Shown here: positions 23,264 through 35,365 of the stretch, piece by piece
How the letters are laid out: the number at the start of each line of letters is the position of its first letter
Numbering within the stretch: the first letter of the stretch is position 1
NCBI GenBank assembly: GCA_964017045.1
Contig: OZ024802.1
Coordinates: 8,772,935-8,836,934 of the forward strand
DNA length: 64,000 nt
Reading direction: 5' to 3'
Source: Omphiscola glabra
Taxonomy: Eukaryota > Mollusca > Gastropoda > Lymnaeidae
Notes under the pieces: generated by a model
Seen by the model: only the letters and a program-made list of their open reading frames with translations
What the model was told of the DNA's origin: nothing
Database searches by the model: none
Program-made: the position numbers and the translations under genes

Positions 23264-23950
23264 GTTCTTCTCCCATTTCCTCTAACTTTCTCAGCAAAAC
23301 TGGCTTTTGGTCAACGTTCTTCTCCAATTTCCTCTAACTTTCTCAGCAAAACTGGCTTTTGGTCAACGTTCTTCTCCAATTTCCTCTAGCTTTCTCAGCA
23401 AAACTGGCTTTTGGTCAACGCAACGTTCTTCTCCTATTTCCTTTAACTTATCTCAGCAAAACTGGCTTTTGGTCAACGTTCTTCCCCCATTTCCTCTAAC
23501 GTTCTCAGCAAAACTGGCTTTTGGTCAACGTTCTTCTCCCATTTCCTCTAACGTTCTCAGCAAAACTGGCTTTTGGTCAACGTTCTTCTCCCATTTCCTC
23601 TATCTTTCTCAGCAAAACTGGCTTTTGGTCAACGTAACGTTCTTCTGCCATTTCCTCTAACTTTCTCAGCAAAACTGGCTTTTGGTCAACGTTCTTATCC
23701 CATTTCCTCTAACTTATCTCAGCATAGCTGGCTTTTGGTCAACGCTCTTCTCCCATTTCCTCTAACTTATCTCAGCAAAACTGGCTTTTGGTCAACGCTC
23801 CTCCCCCATTTCTTCTAACTTATCTCAGTAAAACTGGCTTTTGGTGAACGCTCTTTCTCTATTTCCTCTAACTTATCTCAGCAAAACTGGCTTTTGGTCA
23901 ACGTTTTTCTCTCATTTCTCTTCACATATCTCAGCAACAATGGCTTTTGG
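23264..23950. repeat. 52-bp minisatellite
   Basis: About 13 copies of a unit containing gttcttctcccatttcctct, then aactttctcagcaaaactgg and cttttggtcaac. Unit length varies between 51 and 57 bp (for example a duplicated caacg). Confidence 0.95.
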
Positions 23951-24729
23951 TTAGTGAGCATGAATAATTCAAAGGAAGGGAACATAATGGATGTTCGTTC
24001 TCATTTGAGTGTCTACCATCGAGCCACAATTGGATTTACTTGCCTATAAAAAGCATAGCCCCATTTTTCATTTATTACTTACAGTTAAGAAGGTGAAATT
24101 CTGTATTCATCTAAAAAGGTGGGCTGTTTTCGAATAAAGCCCCGATAATAATAATACTACTGGACCCCACTTGATATGGTTTTTAGGATTTTTTTCTTGT
24201 ATAATATATATAAGCCTTGAAGGTCGACTACCAGCCCATCAGCCCGTTTTGATGGTCGTGGGAGACCGTGATCAAAAAGTTTGAGAACTAGATTTTTGTT
24301 TCGGTTTCTATTCGTATCATAAGCAAACACTGTTTGCATCTCATATCACATGCACCAAATGCGCTCTCTACCATAATACAAAATGTTGGGTTTTTCCTGG
24401 GATTTCCCTGTGCTCTATTTAATCCCATCTGCCCTTAGGATGTTTCAATATCATTTAAATAATTTACAACGACCTTGTGTTTCCCCGCATTACTAAATTA
24501 CTGTCGCAAAACCCTTATAAGAAACACAATGATTAATGAACCATTTAAATGGTTCGCCTAAAAATAGACCTATGTGTCTAATTCATGGCCGAAACTCTTG
24601 TTTACACGTGTCAACGTAAAGTTAGTCCTTGACCTAAATATCTGTTGACTGGTAAAAGTTCATTCCTTCACGGGTTGTAAATATAATATTACTGCCAGGG
24701 TTACAAAATTACCGTGGTGCTGTTGACTG
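23951..24729. other. No gene; possible hAT remnant
   Basis: Unique sequence. Around 24266-24293, aaaaagtttgagaactag resembles one decayed hAT terminus, without a partner. Confidence 0.4.
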
Positions 24730-25185
24730 TCACGTTTAGGCCGTGTTCTGGACTTTCTCATTTCTGTCACGTTCAGGCCGTGTTCTGTACTGTCTCACGA
24801 CTGTCACGTTTAGGCCGTGTTCTGTACTGTCTCACTACTGTCACGTTTATGTCGTGTTCTGGACTTTCTAATTTCTGTCACGTTTAGGCCGTGTTCTGTA
24901 CTGTCTCATTACTGTCACGTTTAGGCCGTGTTCTGTACTGTCTCACTACTGTCACGTTTAGGCTATGTTCTGGACTTTCTCATTCTGTCACGTTTAGGCC
25001 GTGTTCTGTACTGTCTCACTACTGTCACGTTTAGACCGTGTTCCGTACTGTCTCACTACTGTCACGTTTAGATTGCTTTGTGTACTGTCTCACTACTGTC
25101 ACGTTTAGGATGCGTTCTGTACTGTGTCACTACTTTAACGTTTAGGATGCGTTCTGTACTGTGTCACTACTTTAACGTTTAGGCA
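24730..25185. repeat. 37-bp minisatellite
   Basis: About 12 copies of a unit with ctgtcacgtttaggccgtgt then tctgtactgtctcacta. A second variant (ggactttctcatt) recurs at regular spacing on the left, suggesting multi-unit duplication. Confidence 0.93.
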
Positions 25186-25293
25186 GATACACAAATACAA
25201 AATTATTGATATATGTTTAAACCAAACAATGAAATGAACTTGTTTCTCAAATTGCGCATTTTTCGCCTCAAGTCTATGCGTTCTTTGAACAAA

Positions 25294-25355
25294 GTGGCAA
25301 TTGGCACCCGGGTACCAGAAGTGAGAGGTTGGGATTAAAAAACTATTTAAAATAT
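25294..25355 (-). repeat. Short dispersed repeat, copy 2 (inverted)
   Basis: Reverse complement of the 17806-17875 segment, with the same ggtaccCgggt palindromic block. Confidence 0.6.
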
Positions 25356-26099
25356 TATTGTTGGGTTTGTAAGACAAAAGGAGGTATCAAATGAAAGATA
25401 ATGGAATGGACTATATGTTTGTAAACGTACTTCTTCAGTTTAACTAAAATAAACTACTACAAATGACATCCGAATAGCATTAGTCAAAATGGACCCGGAC
25501 ACATGGAGACTTCTAAGAAAACCAACAATGCGCAACGATATTGAATGTGCCGCCCCTTTTTAATACGATTTTTTTGTGTTTACTTTGCCTCCTCGACGAA
25601 TGGCAATATGGCGGCCACTCTGACGCCGCTGCACGCATAAAACTATGTCAAGGCCAACACATGGCTCTCATGGCGAAAATAGAACGCGTTTAAAATGTAA
25701 TGCTTCTTAGAAAGATACACACGTTTTTTCTCTTCATGAATACAGGAAAAATATAAAAGTAGTTTTAATTATTTAGCAAACTGTTAAACACAGACGCACA
25801 TTTTTGTTCTTTCAAAATATATGAACATCTTATAATTTCCATTCATTGAGACGAGCGGCATGTTGCTTAGGGAGTAAGGTGTTCTTGACATGGATATGAA
25901 TTCAACTGTTGTGTTAATAATGTTTTCATGGATTGATCACGTGGATCGCTTCGCGCCATTTTGTGTGTGCTGTCCTTAACCGCCATCATGGTTGGATTAA
26001 ACAAAATTTTAAAAGCTTAATAAAAAATATATAGGCTATCATGAAACTAACCTGGCAAAGAAAAACCTTACTTTTTCTTGAAAGCAATTGTACGTGTTG
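25356..26099. other. No gene recognised
   Basis: Unique sequence with no recognisable coding exon; short microsatellites follow. Confidence 0.45.
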
Positions 26100-26104
26100 T
26101 TTAG

Positions 26105-26215
26105 CACACACACACGCACATATATATATATATAAAGCAATGTATAAGTAAATAAACATGTATGTATATATACACACACACATATATATATAATATATAT
26201 AATATATTTATCCTT
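26105..26215. repeat. CA/TA microsatellites
   Basis: Two alternating-purine/pyrimidine runs (acacacac-atatatat) separated by about 40 bp. Confidence 0.9.
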
Positions 26216-26272
26216 ACAAATCTAAATATTCTTTTGCCATCAGTTTTACTAATTTTTTTTATACAGATCTCA

Positions 26273-26470
26273 TCATTCCCTGTTGCAGACAAATCTCTCC
26301 CTGTTACAGCCAAATCTCTCCATGTTACCGCCAAATCTCTCCCTGTTACAGCCAAATCTCTCCCTGTTACAGCCAAATCTCTCCCTGTTGCAGCCAAATA
26401 TCTCCCTGTTACAGCCAAATCTCTCCCTGTTACAGCCAAATCTCTCCATGTTACAGCCAAATCTCTCGTG
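26273..26470. repeat. 21-bp minisatellite
   Basis: Nine copies of a 21-bp unit, ccctgttacagccaaatctc plus t. Because 21 is a multiple of three, several frames on both strands stay open, but these are repeat artefacts. Confidence 0.95.
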
Positions 26471-26752
26471 AATGTTACTTGACTCCAAATATGTCCTCCA
26501 GCATAACATCATACTACCGATTTCAAGGAACTGGATATATTTAGCGAAACTAACTTTTTTTCTGATAACGTACTATATGTTACACACGTGAGCTACCCCA
26601 ACCGCGACGAGAACATCAGAACCCTTCAATAATGTAACTCCTAAAACAAAACAGGCAGAGGAAAAATAAATAAAATTGATATTTCTAAATGAGTTTGCAT
26701 TAAGTTAGCTCCACGATACGCCTCGGTAATTATTAGGTGTGATGTCGCAAAG
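26471..26752. other. Upstream region of Ig-like receptor 2
   Basis: Unique sequence 5' of receptor 2 exon 1. No clear TATA box or other promoter element that I would defend. Confidence 0.3.
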
Positions 26753-26809
26753 ATGTGTTTTACACTGTCACCATCGCAAAAACGTATCTTGAACAACCGC
26801 CATAAAAAA

Positions 26810-26946
26810 ATGAGTCCAAACTTAATAATACAAATTTTGCTTTTGCTGTTCCAATCTGGGATTACAAGCGAACATCCAGACGCCTGTCAACCTCAAGCAG
26901 TTGTTGGAAGACCTTATCGTTTAAACTGTACCGGGGATACTACCAG
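26810..26946 (+). CDS. Exon 1 of Ig-like receptor 2
   Basis: Codes 45 residues plus two bases: signal peptide and the first strand of Ig domain 1 (RPYRLNC). Donor AG|GTAAAA at 26947. Confidence 0.75.
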
Positions 26947-29900
26947 GTAAAAATCACGAATTTCTTTCTTTTTTTTAAGTTTAAAAAAAAAATTTGTTTA
27001 AAAAATATTTTTTAAAAATGAAAAATGACAACTTTTTATCCAACATTTGTTGGTACATTTCGTATCCGATTAAAAAAAAAAAGAAAGAAAAGAAAAATAG
27101 AACAACGTCTATTTCGTAGACCAACATTTTATACTAATTCTAAGCTTTCGGCTGTCATACTTCACTATTGCACTAGCATACATATCCTTGTGAGAGTTTG
27201 GGCTCTCTCCCCGAATCTTGCTGTGACAACTAACTCCATCTGTTTGGCCGTATACTGAAATGTTCAGATAGAAAAGCAGAGTCATGTTCAGTTGCCACAT
27301 ACGTTATGCATCCTTGTGATGCTCAACCATCAAGTAAGCTATGCATCATTGTGCTGTTCAACTGCCAGGTGCGCTATGCAATCTTGTAATGTTTAAATGT
27401 CAGGTAAGCTATACATCCTTATCATGTTCAACTGCCACGTAAGCTATAAATCCCTGTGTTCTTACTTTTATCCAATGAAAGTGGTTAAATCGAGCAACCT
27501 AAAATAATCGTCTTTCCTCTAGATTGCGCACCAAAATTCATCTCCTTCGCATCACGTGACTGAAAGTAGTGACATCATAGTGTGATTAAAAAGCCTCCAC
27601 CCCCAAACCCCCACACAAAAATGTTTTTTTGAAATCTACCATTAAGACAAATGTTTGTAAATACACAACACATAATTAAAGGAACAAAACTACTAATATA
27701 TTCCATTTTAAAGCTTTGCGAATGGCCCCTGCCTTACACATCTATCTGAACCATCGGAATTTCAGATTCTAAAAAAGCAAAATCAGCAACTTGAAGCGTG
27801 CGCTACTATTTTGGTTTGAGACCGTTGTAAACTATTATTTGTTCATTTATATGCCATTTATTTTACGAATGCATTGCTGTTTCGAAAACACAATATGTTC
27901 AAAAGAAAATGATATGTGTCTAGCGTACCACGGTATTTCATACTCTACGTGCAAGATCATAAAATGAAATTGTAATGTATTAAACTGAGATTTAGACACA
28001 ATGTTCCATGCAGTGGCGTAGCAAGGGGTTGCGGAGGAGGTGGTGGGCCCAGGACGGCAGTTTTTTCCCCTTTATATTGAGGGGCGGCGTTGCACAGATA
28101 ATTCTCGTGAAAAGGAACGGAAAAAATCTAGGCCCGCCCTGGTGGCATTAACCACTGACTCCATGAAATATGTAATAAAATGAACACATAAATGAAATAA
28201 AACTTATTTAGATTGATGTCCGTGGTTTAATGTGTTTTTCGAAAGATAAATGTTTTCTGTAGATCGTGCGTGAACATTTTGTAACTTACGGTATATTTGT
28301 GAAAGCTTAAAACGGTTCAATACATCAACACCTTGAAACATCTACAATGCTTATCGATTTTAACTTAATCAACAATTCTATTTAATATTATAATAGAGAA
28401 GCATTATTCTATTTAAGCGCAGGTATGTACTGCAGATATAAGTTTATATATTTGAATATACTCTGCAGCGCCAACGTCCACTGGACTTTGACGTCACCAA
28501 CAGGCAAGAAGACGTTCATCAACTTATCAGTTGCTTCGACCCACTCCAGAAAGCGCGTCCACGCCAACATCACAGAGCACTCGCACCACTCTGTGACACA
28601 TCTCATGTTTGACAATGTCACAGAGGAGGACGCCGACACCATCGTCAGGTGCGTGTTCACCGACAACAGGAAACCTGCCCATCTTGACATGATGACCTGT
28701 CGGCTGGGATTCTGCCCCCGTAGCGATTCAGTCAAATGCAGTGTCAGCAGGACGCACGGTATTCATTTGGTCTACACGTGTCGTATCGAAAGTTCATCTC
28801 AAAGGTTGAACTGCAGTCTCCGGCTGGAAGAAAAGTTTACGAACACGACGGCTTACAGATCTAATACTGAATTTATACATGAGAATGGAACGCGTCACGA
28901 GAGTGGATATTTTTTGCATTGCCATGTGGAGATAACACATGCTAAACCTGGCAACTATTCTTTAATTGGTTTTCTGGATACTGGATGTGGTAATAATGTC
29001 AATGTGATCCATGGCATCATTATCCAAGCGCGAAAACCGTGGGTGTCTTTGACTAATGGTTCCATGCCTTTTAGTTTTTGCAGTCCCTTATTGATACATT
29101 GTGAGGCTCACGACTTCGGGTCATTGCCGAAATTTCGCTGGTTCATAGACAAGATCAACGCCACAGAAAAGAGCAAGACGAGCTGCAGAGAAGCAAACAG
29201 CTGCACGTCCAATCTCAAGCTAACTCCTAATAATTATGGCAAAATAGTCACGTGTCAGGCAGCGGCCAATGAGATATCGACAAGCACTAGCATAGCCACA
29301 CCCTGGCCACCGACGAAGCCACCTGAGTTCAAAAGTAGGTCAATCCTGCACAAGGTTATTTACATACGAGTTGGGGAACAGTTCAATTTGACGTGTCAGG
29401 ATTTAGAACAAGCGCACACTCTAAGCAAACTTATTCTAACCTGCTGGAAGAATGGCTCCAATATTGGTCGATCACATGCAGTTTCAATAAGTGCACATCT
29501 CGCATTGGCGGGTTCTCTTGCTCTGGACAAAGCAACCTGCAACTGTTCAGCCATCTATGAGACCGCCAAATGTTTGGACCTAGTCTCCAATCTTTCAGTC
29601 AGTGTCTACAACGTTTCCGGCAACGACACCACACATTCCGACAACGCTGTCTCTTATTTGAAAGCAGCACACACCATGCTACCTGTCTACATCACAATCT
29701 CCGTCACTGCTGTCGTGCTCCTCGTGTTCATTCTAGGCCTCGTCCTGATGTGTTTTGCCAGACTCGGTCGGAAGCCTAGGCGGCAGAATTCGACCGTTTC
29801 TTTCCAATCCTCACACGAAATCTACAGAAACTCAGAACATATTTATGAACCGATTGTCGTCAATAGTTTGGCTCAACATGAAAGCCCAGTACGTCAATCC

Positions 29901-30815
29901 GTAGAAGATTCTCCTTCTGAGGGAAACCAATCGACAGAAGAGGAGCTCCTCATGAGGCCAAACCCAGGCAGACGTATATTAATGGACAACCTGGGGTATT
30001 TGTCACCGCAACCAAACCTGCCGGACGTCGTAAACCAGCTTAATTATTTGACCGTTTGTGAAGATTCCGAATCTTTGTCATCAGAAGCGTCCCATGAAAA
30101 ATATCAGGAGACATGTTTCAGTTTTGCCAATGCGGGTGGTCAAAATTCACGTGACGGTTCTTTGAACTTGTTACCAGCGAGTATTCATCGCGACGACTCT
30201 CAGAACATGGCGAGAGCGCCCAATGTTACTCCAGGGTGCAGCCACCCCTGCTACGATGAGGATGATTATATCACGCCCCTGTCACTGTTCGCCATTTCTG
30301 ACATATCGAGCAATCAAGACTCGTCGCATGTTAAAAGCGAAGAGGAATCTGTCTTCGTGTCTGATCAGAGGACGACGTACTGTTTTAAGTGCAGAGAAAA
30401 CCACCAGTTTCCTACGGTCAGCTATCACCCGCTTCTCACCGACAGCTACGGGGGGTGCAGTCAACATTGGATGTCACGTGATGCGAGCGATGACGTAGTT
30501 GTTAAAAATAGACACGTCGTTGGTCCTAAGAAAATGGGAAATGCAGACGTGTCTACTGTAGCGACTGACGGTCCACCACAACGACAGCAGGTCATTCTGC
30601 CACACAAACCCCAGCGACATCGACGGGGGACTAGCAGGAGCCAGTCCCTGGGGCGATACGAGATGGAGAGAGGTGGCATTGCAAGTGTTGCGTATAGCGT
30701 TAAGGAAGACATGAAGCCACGAGATTACTTAAATTGGCATCCATCTAAGATCAGAAAACATTTTCATGGAATTAGATCCCAGTCATTGCCTCAAGGAGAC
30801 GACTCCAATTATTAA
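26810..30815 (+). CDS. Ig-like single-pass membrane receptor 2 (orphan), two exons, complete
   Basis: Exon 1 (26810-26946) and exon 2 (28469-30815) join in phase 2 to encode 827 residues. The protein has a signal peptide (about 5-19) and an Ig-like domain 1 with C40, W51 and C107 preceded by a DNVTEEDADT turn. A second Ig-like domain has cysteines near 257 and 308 and a tryptophan near 270. Many sequons precede a membrane helix at about 450-475. The roughly 350-residue tail is rich in Ser and Tyr and includes YEPI (about 505), YLSP, YLTV and DYITP. Domain order, intron position and the HIYE-P/D-I tail motif match receptor 1, but the tail is three times longer. I chose the ATG at 26810 over the in-frame one at 26753 because only the former puts the hydrophobic signal at the N-terminus. 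Signalling through the tail is inferred; no named family recognised. Confidence 0.82.
26947..28468 (+). other. Phase-2 intron of Ig-like receptor 2
   Basis: Starts GTAAAAATC and ends CTCTGCAG. It contains about four degenerate ~48-bp repeats (27290-27470, with gctatgcatc and gttcaactgcca) and one MITE (28011-28157). Confidence 0.75.
28011..28157. mobile_element. MITE of the CAGNGGCGTAGC family
   Basis: Left end cagtggcgtagc, right end accactg. The flanks gttccatg and actccatg match at 6 of 8 positions, as for an aged 8-bp target duplication. It lies in the receptor 2 intron. Confidence 0.65.
28469..30815 (+). CDS. Exon 2 of Ig-like receptor 2 (ectodomain, TM, tail)
   Basis: A 2.35-kb terminal exon ending TAA at 30813-30815. 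Codon composition is much more GC-balanced than the flanks. The open frame begins 44 bp upstream of the acceptor, but those codons are intronic because the AG at 28467-28468 restores the paralogue's phase. Confidence 0.87.
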
Positions 30816-31370
30816 TAATGAGCTGAACCCAATCAGAAAAGAAGTCATTAAATTATGGAACCCTTGCTCAGTTTTAAAAAAAAAACCTAACTATTTGTGA
30901 AATTGATTTTCTGATCTTGTAGATATATCAATATTTTGTATCTGATATTACTTTACGTTAAAATAGTTTGGAAATTTATTTCAACATGCTTTTTATAAAC
31001 TTTTAAACCAAAAGCTTTTATGTTAAAAATATAAAAATGATGGTAAATAGAAAGTTTAACATGATTTTTTTTTTTAAATTATGAAATGAAGGAAACAAAA
31101 TTATGCCTTTTTAGTATTGTCAAGTAAGTGACTTGTGCTGTATGTCAAATAGATGTCGCCGACACTTGTTGTAAAATTCAAGCAAAAGTAACTCTAACAT
31201 TAAGTGAAGTCATACTGAACACTTCACTAAAAGGAAAGTCCATGATCCGCTTGTACTTCCACAGCACTTGTCAATTTCTATCCTGATATTATGTCTTTTT
31301 CATCTCTAATCTAAAAACAAATATTAAAAATAAAATAAACTAATAATAAAAATGATAAAAAATATATATT
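30816..31370 (+). other. 3' flank of Ig-like receptor 2
   Basis: AT-rich, probably the 3' UTR. The clearest polyadenylation-like hexamers (aataaa) are near 31331. No other gene seen. Confidence 0.45.
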
Positions 31371-31531
31371 GGGGTCGAAAGTCACTTTCACAGGGGTCGC
31401 CTAAGACCATAGGAAAACAAATATAATCTACATTTATGAAGTAGCAACTAAACTATTTTGTGGTTGGGCATCGCAGCAATACGTGGGACTGTTTTAAAGG
31501 GTTGCGGCATTAGGAAGGTTGAGAGCCACTG
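31371..31531 (-). mobile_element. Truncated SPIN-like hAT element
   Basis: Matches the SPIN non-autonomous hAT consensus: ggggtcgcctaagaccat, atgaagtagcaac, then ggcattaggaaggttgag and agccactg. The outermost part of the left end is missing. Confidence 0.7.
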
Positions 31532-31673
31532 ATCTAAATATACTTGTCCTATGTGCAGAAGGTGGGAGATCCTTACTTTTTTTTGTTGAAATCCCACAAA
31601 CTTTCATTTGCACGACATTTAAATGCATGTCTGTGTTTGTCACGTGTTTTTAACAAACTCTATGGACTGCCAA

Positions 31674-32915
31674 GTTCTGTTAGTCCCTCCAACTGGTGCT
31701 CTTTTAGTCCCTCCAACTGGTGCTCTGTTAGTCCCTCCAACTGGTGCTCTGTTAGTCCCTCCAACTGGTGCTCTGTTAGTCCCTCCAACTGGTGCTCTGT
31801 TAGTCCCTTCAACTGATGCTCTGTTAGTCCCTTCAACTGATGCTCTGTTAGTCCCTCCAACTGGTGCTCTGTTAGTCCCTCCAACTGATGCTCTGTTAGT
31901 CCCTCCAACTGGTGCTCTGTTAGTCCCTCCAACTGGTGCTCTGTTAGTCCCTTCAACTGATGCTCTGTTAGTCCCTCCAACTGGTGCTCTGTTAGTCCCT
32001 TCAACTGATGCTCTGTTAGTCCCTCCAACTGGTGCTCTGTTAGTCCCTACAACTGGTGCTCTGTAAGTCCCTACAACTGGTGCTCTGTAAGTCCCTGCAA
32101 CTGGTGCTCTGTTAGTCCCTCCAACTGGTGCTCTGTTAGTCCCTACAACTGGTGCTCTGTTAGTCCCTTCAACTGATGCTCTGTTAGTCCCTCCAACTGG
32201 TGCTCTGTTAGTCCCTACAACTGGTGCTCTGTTAGTCCCTACAACTGGTGCTCTGTTAGTCCCTCCAACTGGTGCTCTGTTAGTCCCTCCAACTGGTGCT
32301 CTGTTAGTCCCTCCAACTGGTGCTCTGTTAGTCCCTCCAACTGGTGCTCTGTTAGTCCCTCCAACTGGTGCTCTGTTAGTCCCTCCAACTGGTGCTCTGT
32401 TAGTCCCTACAACTGGTGCTCTGTTAGTCCCTACAACTGGTGCTCTGTTAGTCCCTTCAACTGATGCTCTGTTAGTCCCTCCAACTGGTGCTCTGTTAGT
32501 CCCTCCGACTGGTGCTCTGTTAGTCCCTACAACTGGTGCTCTGTAAGTCCCTACAACTGGTGCTCTGTAAGTCCCTGCAACTGGTGCTCTGTTAGTCCCT
32601 CCAACTGGTGCTCTGTTAGTCCCTCCAACTGGTGCTCTGTTAGTCCCTCCAACTGGTGCTCTGTTAGTCCCTCCAACTGGTGCTCTGTTAGTCCCTCCAA
32701 CTGGTGTTCTGTAAATTCCTCCAACTGGTGTTTTGTTAGTCCCTTCAACTGGTGTTCTGTTAGTCCCTCCAACTGGTGTTCTGTAAATTCCTCCAACTGG
32801 TGTTCTGTAAATTCCTCCAACTTGTGTTTTGTTAGTCCCTCCAACCGGTGTTCTGTTAGTCCCTCCAACTGGTGTTCTGTAAATTCCTCCAACTGGTGTT
32901 CTGCTATTCTAAATT
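31674..32915. repeat. 24-bp minisatellite with 480-bp higher-order repeat
   Basis: About 51 copies of ccctccaactggtgctctgt plus tagt. A distinctive triplet of variant units (tagtccctac... then two ctgtaag forms and a ctgcaac form) is identical at 32041-32100 and 32521-32580, exactly 480 bp (20 units) apart. The right end switches to a ggtgttctgtaaattcctcc variant. Since 24 is a multiple of three, long open frames occur on both strands but carry no start context or domain. Confidence 0.96.
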
Positions 32916-33555
32916 AAACCATTCAACTTAGACGGCTGGTTAGGGTCATACATATAGAATATAGAATAAAGAGCAATTTCCCAGGCTCATTAGATTTTTT
33001 TGGGGGGGTTGGGGGGGGAATGGTGTTTCTACATAAGAATTTGATGGTGAATTATAGTATCGGTACTTTTATAAAACACGTGTATAATAACATAGTTAAA
33101 ATACACAGTTTTGTTGACGGTATTGAATTATGAAATAGATCGTCATATCTTTATATAATGTATATATATATATATATATATATTTCTTAATACGATATAA
33201 TATATAAATTAGGCATAAACTTATATTAGAGCTTTTCATGTTGCAACTATTCAAGAGCAAACGTTGTTTAAGGTTATTCCAAGACCGACCTTGAAATACA
33301 TGAACGTCTGCGTAATATTGGTATCATACATGTTTGCTTTTGACGTGTTACACAATTTATTCATTAACTTGACATAGTTAGGACCTTCAGCAACGTTTAT
33401 CCGTGACAACGAGTCCCGTTGTTCGGCCACAGAAGTCTTCTGCGTTGCCTTGGCTGTGGGTTGTGAGTCATGAAAAGCTTGAAACATTTGTACCAACCGT
33501 ATTGTTTATAAAATTGTGCCTTTGCTTGATATAGACCGGGACTTCTTAACGAAAG
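32916..33555. other. No gene recognised
   Basis: Contains a G-run (33000-33019) and a (TA)n run (33159-33183). No supported gene. Confidence 0.45.
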
Positions 33556-34085
33556 GCGGGATGTAGTTGCAGGGGTGCAGGGAGTAGTGGCAGGGATGCG
33601 GGGAGTTGTGGCAGGGGTGCAGGGAGTAGTGGCAGGGGTGCGGGGAGTTGTGGCAGGGGTGCGGGGAGTAGTGGCAGGGGTGCGCGGAGTACTGGCAGGG
33701 TTGCGGGAAGTAGTGGCAGGGGTGCGGGGAGTAGTGGCAGGGGTGCGGGGAGTAGTGGCAGGGGTGCGGGGAGTAGGGGCATCGGTGCGGGGATGAGTGG
33801 CAGGGGTGCGAGGAGTACTGGCAAGGGTGCAGGGAGTAGTGGCAAGGGTGCAGGGAGTAGTGGCATGGGTGCAGGGAGTAGTGGCAGGGGTGCGGGGAGT
33901 AGTGGCAGCGGTGCGGGGAGTAGTGGCAGGGTTGCGGGGAGTAGTGGCAGGGGTGCGGGAAGTAGCGGCAGGGGTGCGGGGAGTAGCGGCAGGGGTGCGT
34001 GGAGTACTGGCAGAGGAGCAGGGAGTAGTGGCAGGGGTGCTGGGAGTAGGGGCAGGAGTGCAGGGACTAGTGTCAGGATTGCGGG
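33556..34085. repeat. 21-bp G-rich minisatellite
   Basis: About 25 copies of gtagtggcaggggtgcgggg plus a. One strand is almost free of C and holds many G3-G4 runs. Open frames on both strands (Pro/Thr/Ala- or Gly/Ser-rich) follow from the 21-bp period. Confidence 0.95.
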
Positions 34086-35365
34086 AAGACCCAGGTATAT
34101 GTCCATTGTAATAGGATATTTTGAAATGCAAAGGGGAGGTGCGGGATATTTATTTCAATCAAGAGACGATATAAAAAAATTTAAAACTTTTAAATTTTAA
34201 CCAATTCGTCTATAAATGACCTCAACTAAAGTGATGGTAGAGTACATTAAAGATAAACCCTATAACCCTAGAGCCACTTAATATTTAATTTTAAAATTAA
34301 TTTCATTTCTGAAGACGTCATTTGAAATGCAGTCTCAATTATAAAAAAACAACAACATTTTGTATCAAATTTTGCTTCAAATGTATTTGTTAAGTTTGTT
34401 TCGATGTACGAAACTAAACATATAACTAAACAACTTTTTTTAGTGTGTTTTTGTTCTTGTATCTTATAGCTGTGGGATGATGGTTGATGTGTGCATTTAT
34501 TTATACCAGTTCCTAAGATCGTGGGGACCTAATCAAATGGACTGTTTAATATCCCATGCATAACGAATCCACTAAGACAGACGTGTACAATACACGACAG
34601 TGAAGTGGATTTGCTGAAACGTGCCATCTTACAAATATACTTTAACAGGTTTATTATTGGGTGAATGGTTCGCGCATGGAGATAAGTTTGATAATTTAAA
34701 ACCTTTATTTCAATTAATTTTGAAAGAAAACTCCTTGTCCCTTCGACAAGATCGCAAGAGCCGACCCAGAGCCGAAACGGCTAGAAAGGGGCAGAGCAGT
34801 GACATATGAAGGGGGTGCGCATTGATATTGAGAGGTGGTATTCTCAGTCAAATGCGAGGGTTTCTTTTTTTCGTGAGAAGGGGGCTGGCAAAACTCTTGG
34901 TGCACCCCGGGGCGGCCCATACCCCAAGCCACGACCCTAAGTTGAATGGGCGTGTTAGAAAGGAGACTGTACGACCTCGACAACGACGTAGTCAAGAACA
35001 GCAACAACGTAGTCAAGAGAACGTAGTCTTGATATTAAAACATAACATTTTGTCAACTCCCGTGAAAGTGAAATGTGGACAATTGTTGTCAAGGATTACA
35101 CCTCTGGCTGATTTTTATAGAAATGCTTGATATATTTTGTGACATATGCCACAAAATTATTAAAAACACTACACTTAATATAAATTTACAAGTCAATAAC
35201 CATAAATTATTTATAAAAATGACATATTTTAATTGTTTCGTTCATCTCAATTTGATCATGTCAATGAAAGGAAAATGTTAGTTTAGTTAAAGTCACATGA
35301 CATAAAAAAATAATAAATAAGTATTGCTTTCAGACTTGTACCGTCATTCAGACGACAACCGTACT
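34086..35365. other. No gene recognised
   Basis: Unique AT-rich sequence with a moderately GC-rich patch at 34740-35050 that has no clear splice-bounded exon. Confidence 0.45.

Noticed and set aside
31623..32066. 147-codon frame of repeated LLVPPTGA
   Set aside because: Product of the 24-bp array; equally long frame on the other strand, no domain or splice support.
33397..34131. Pro/Thr/Ala-rich 244-codon mucin-like frame
   Set aside because: Explained by the 21-bp array, with comparable frames on the other strand and no signal peptide.
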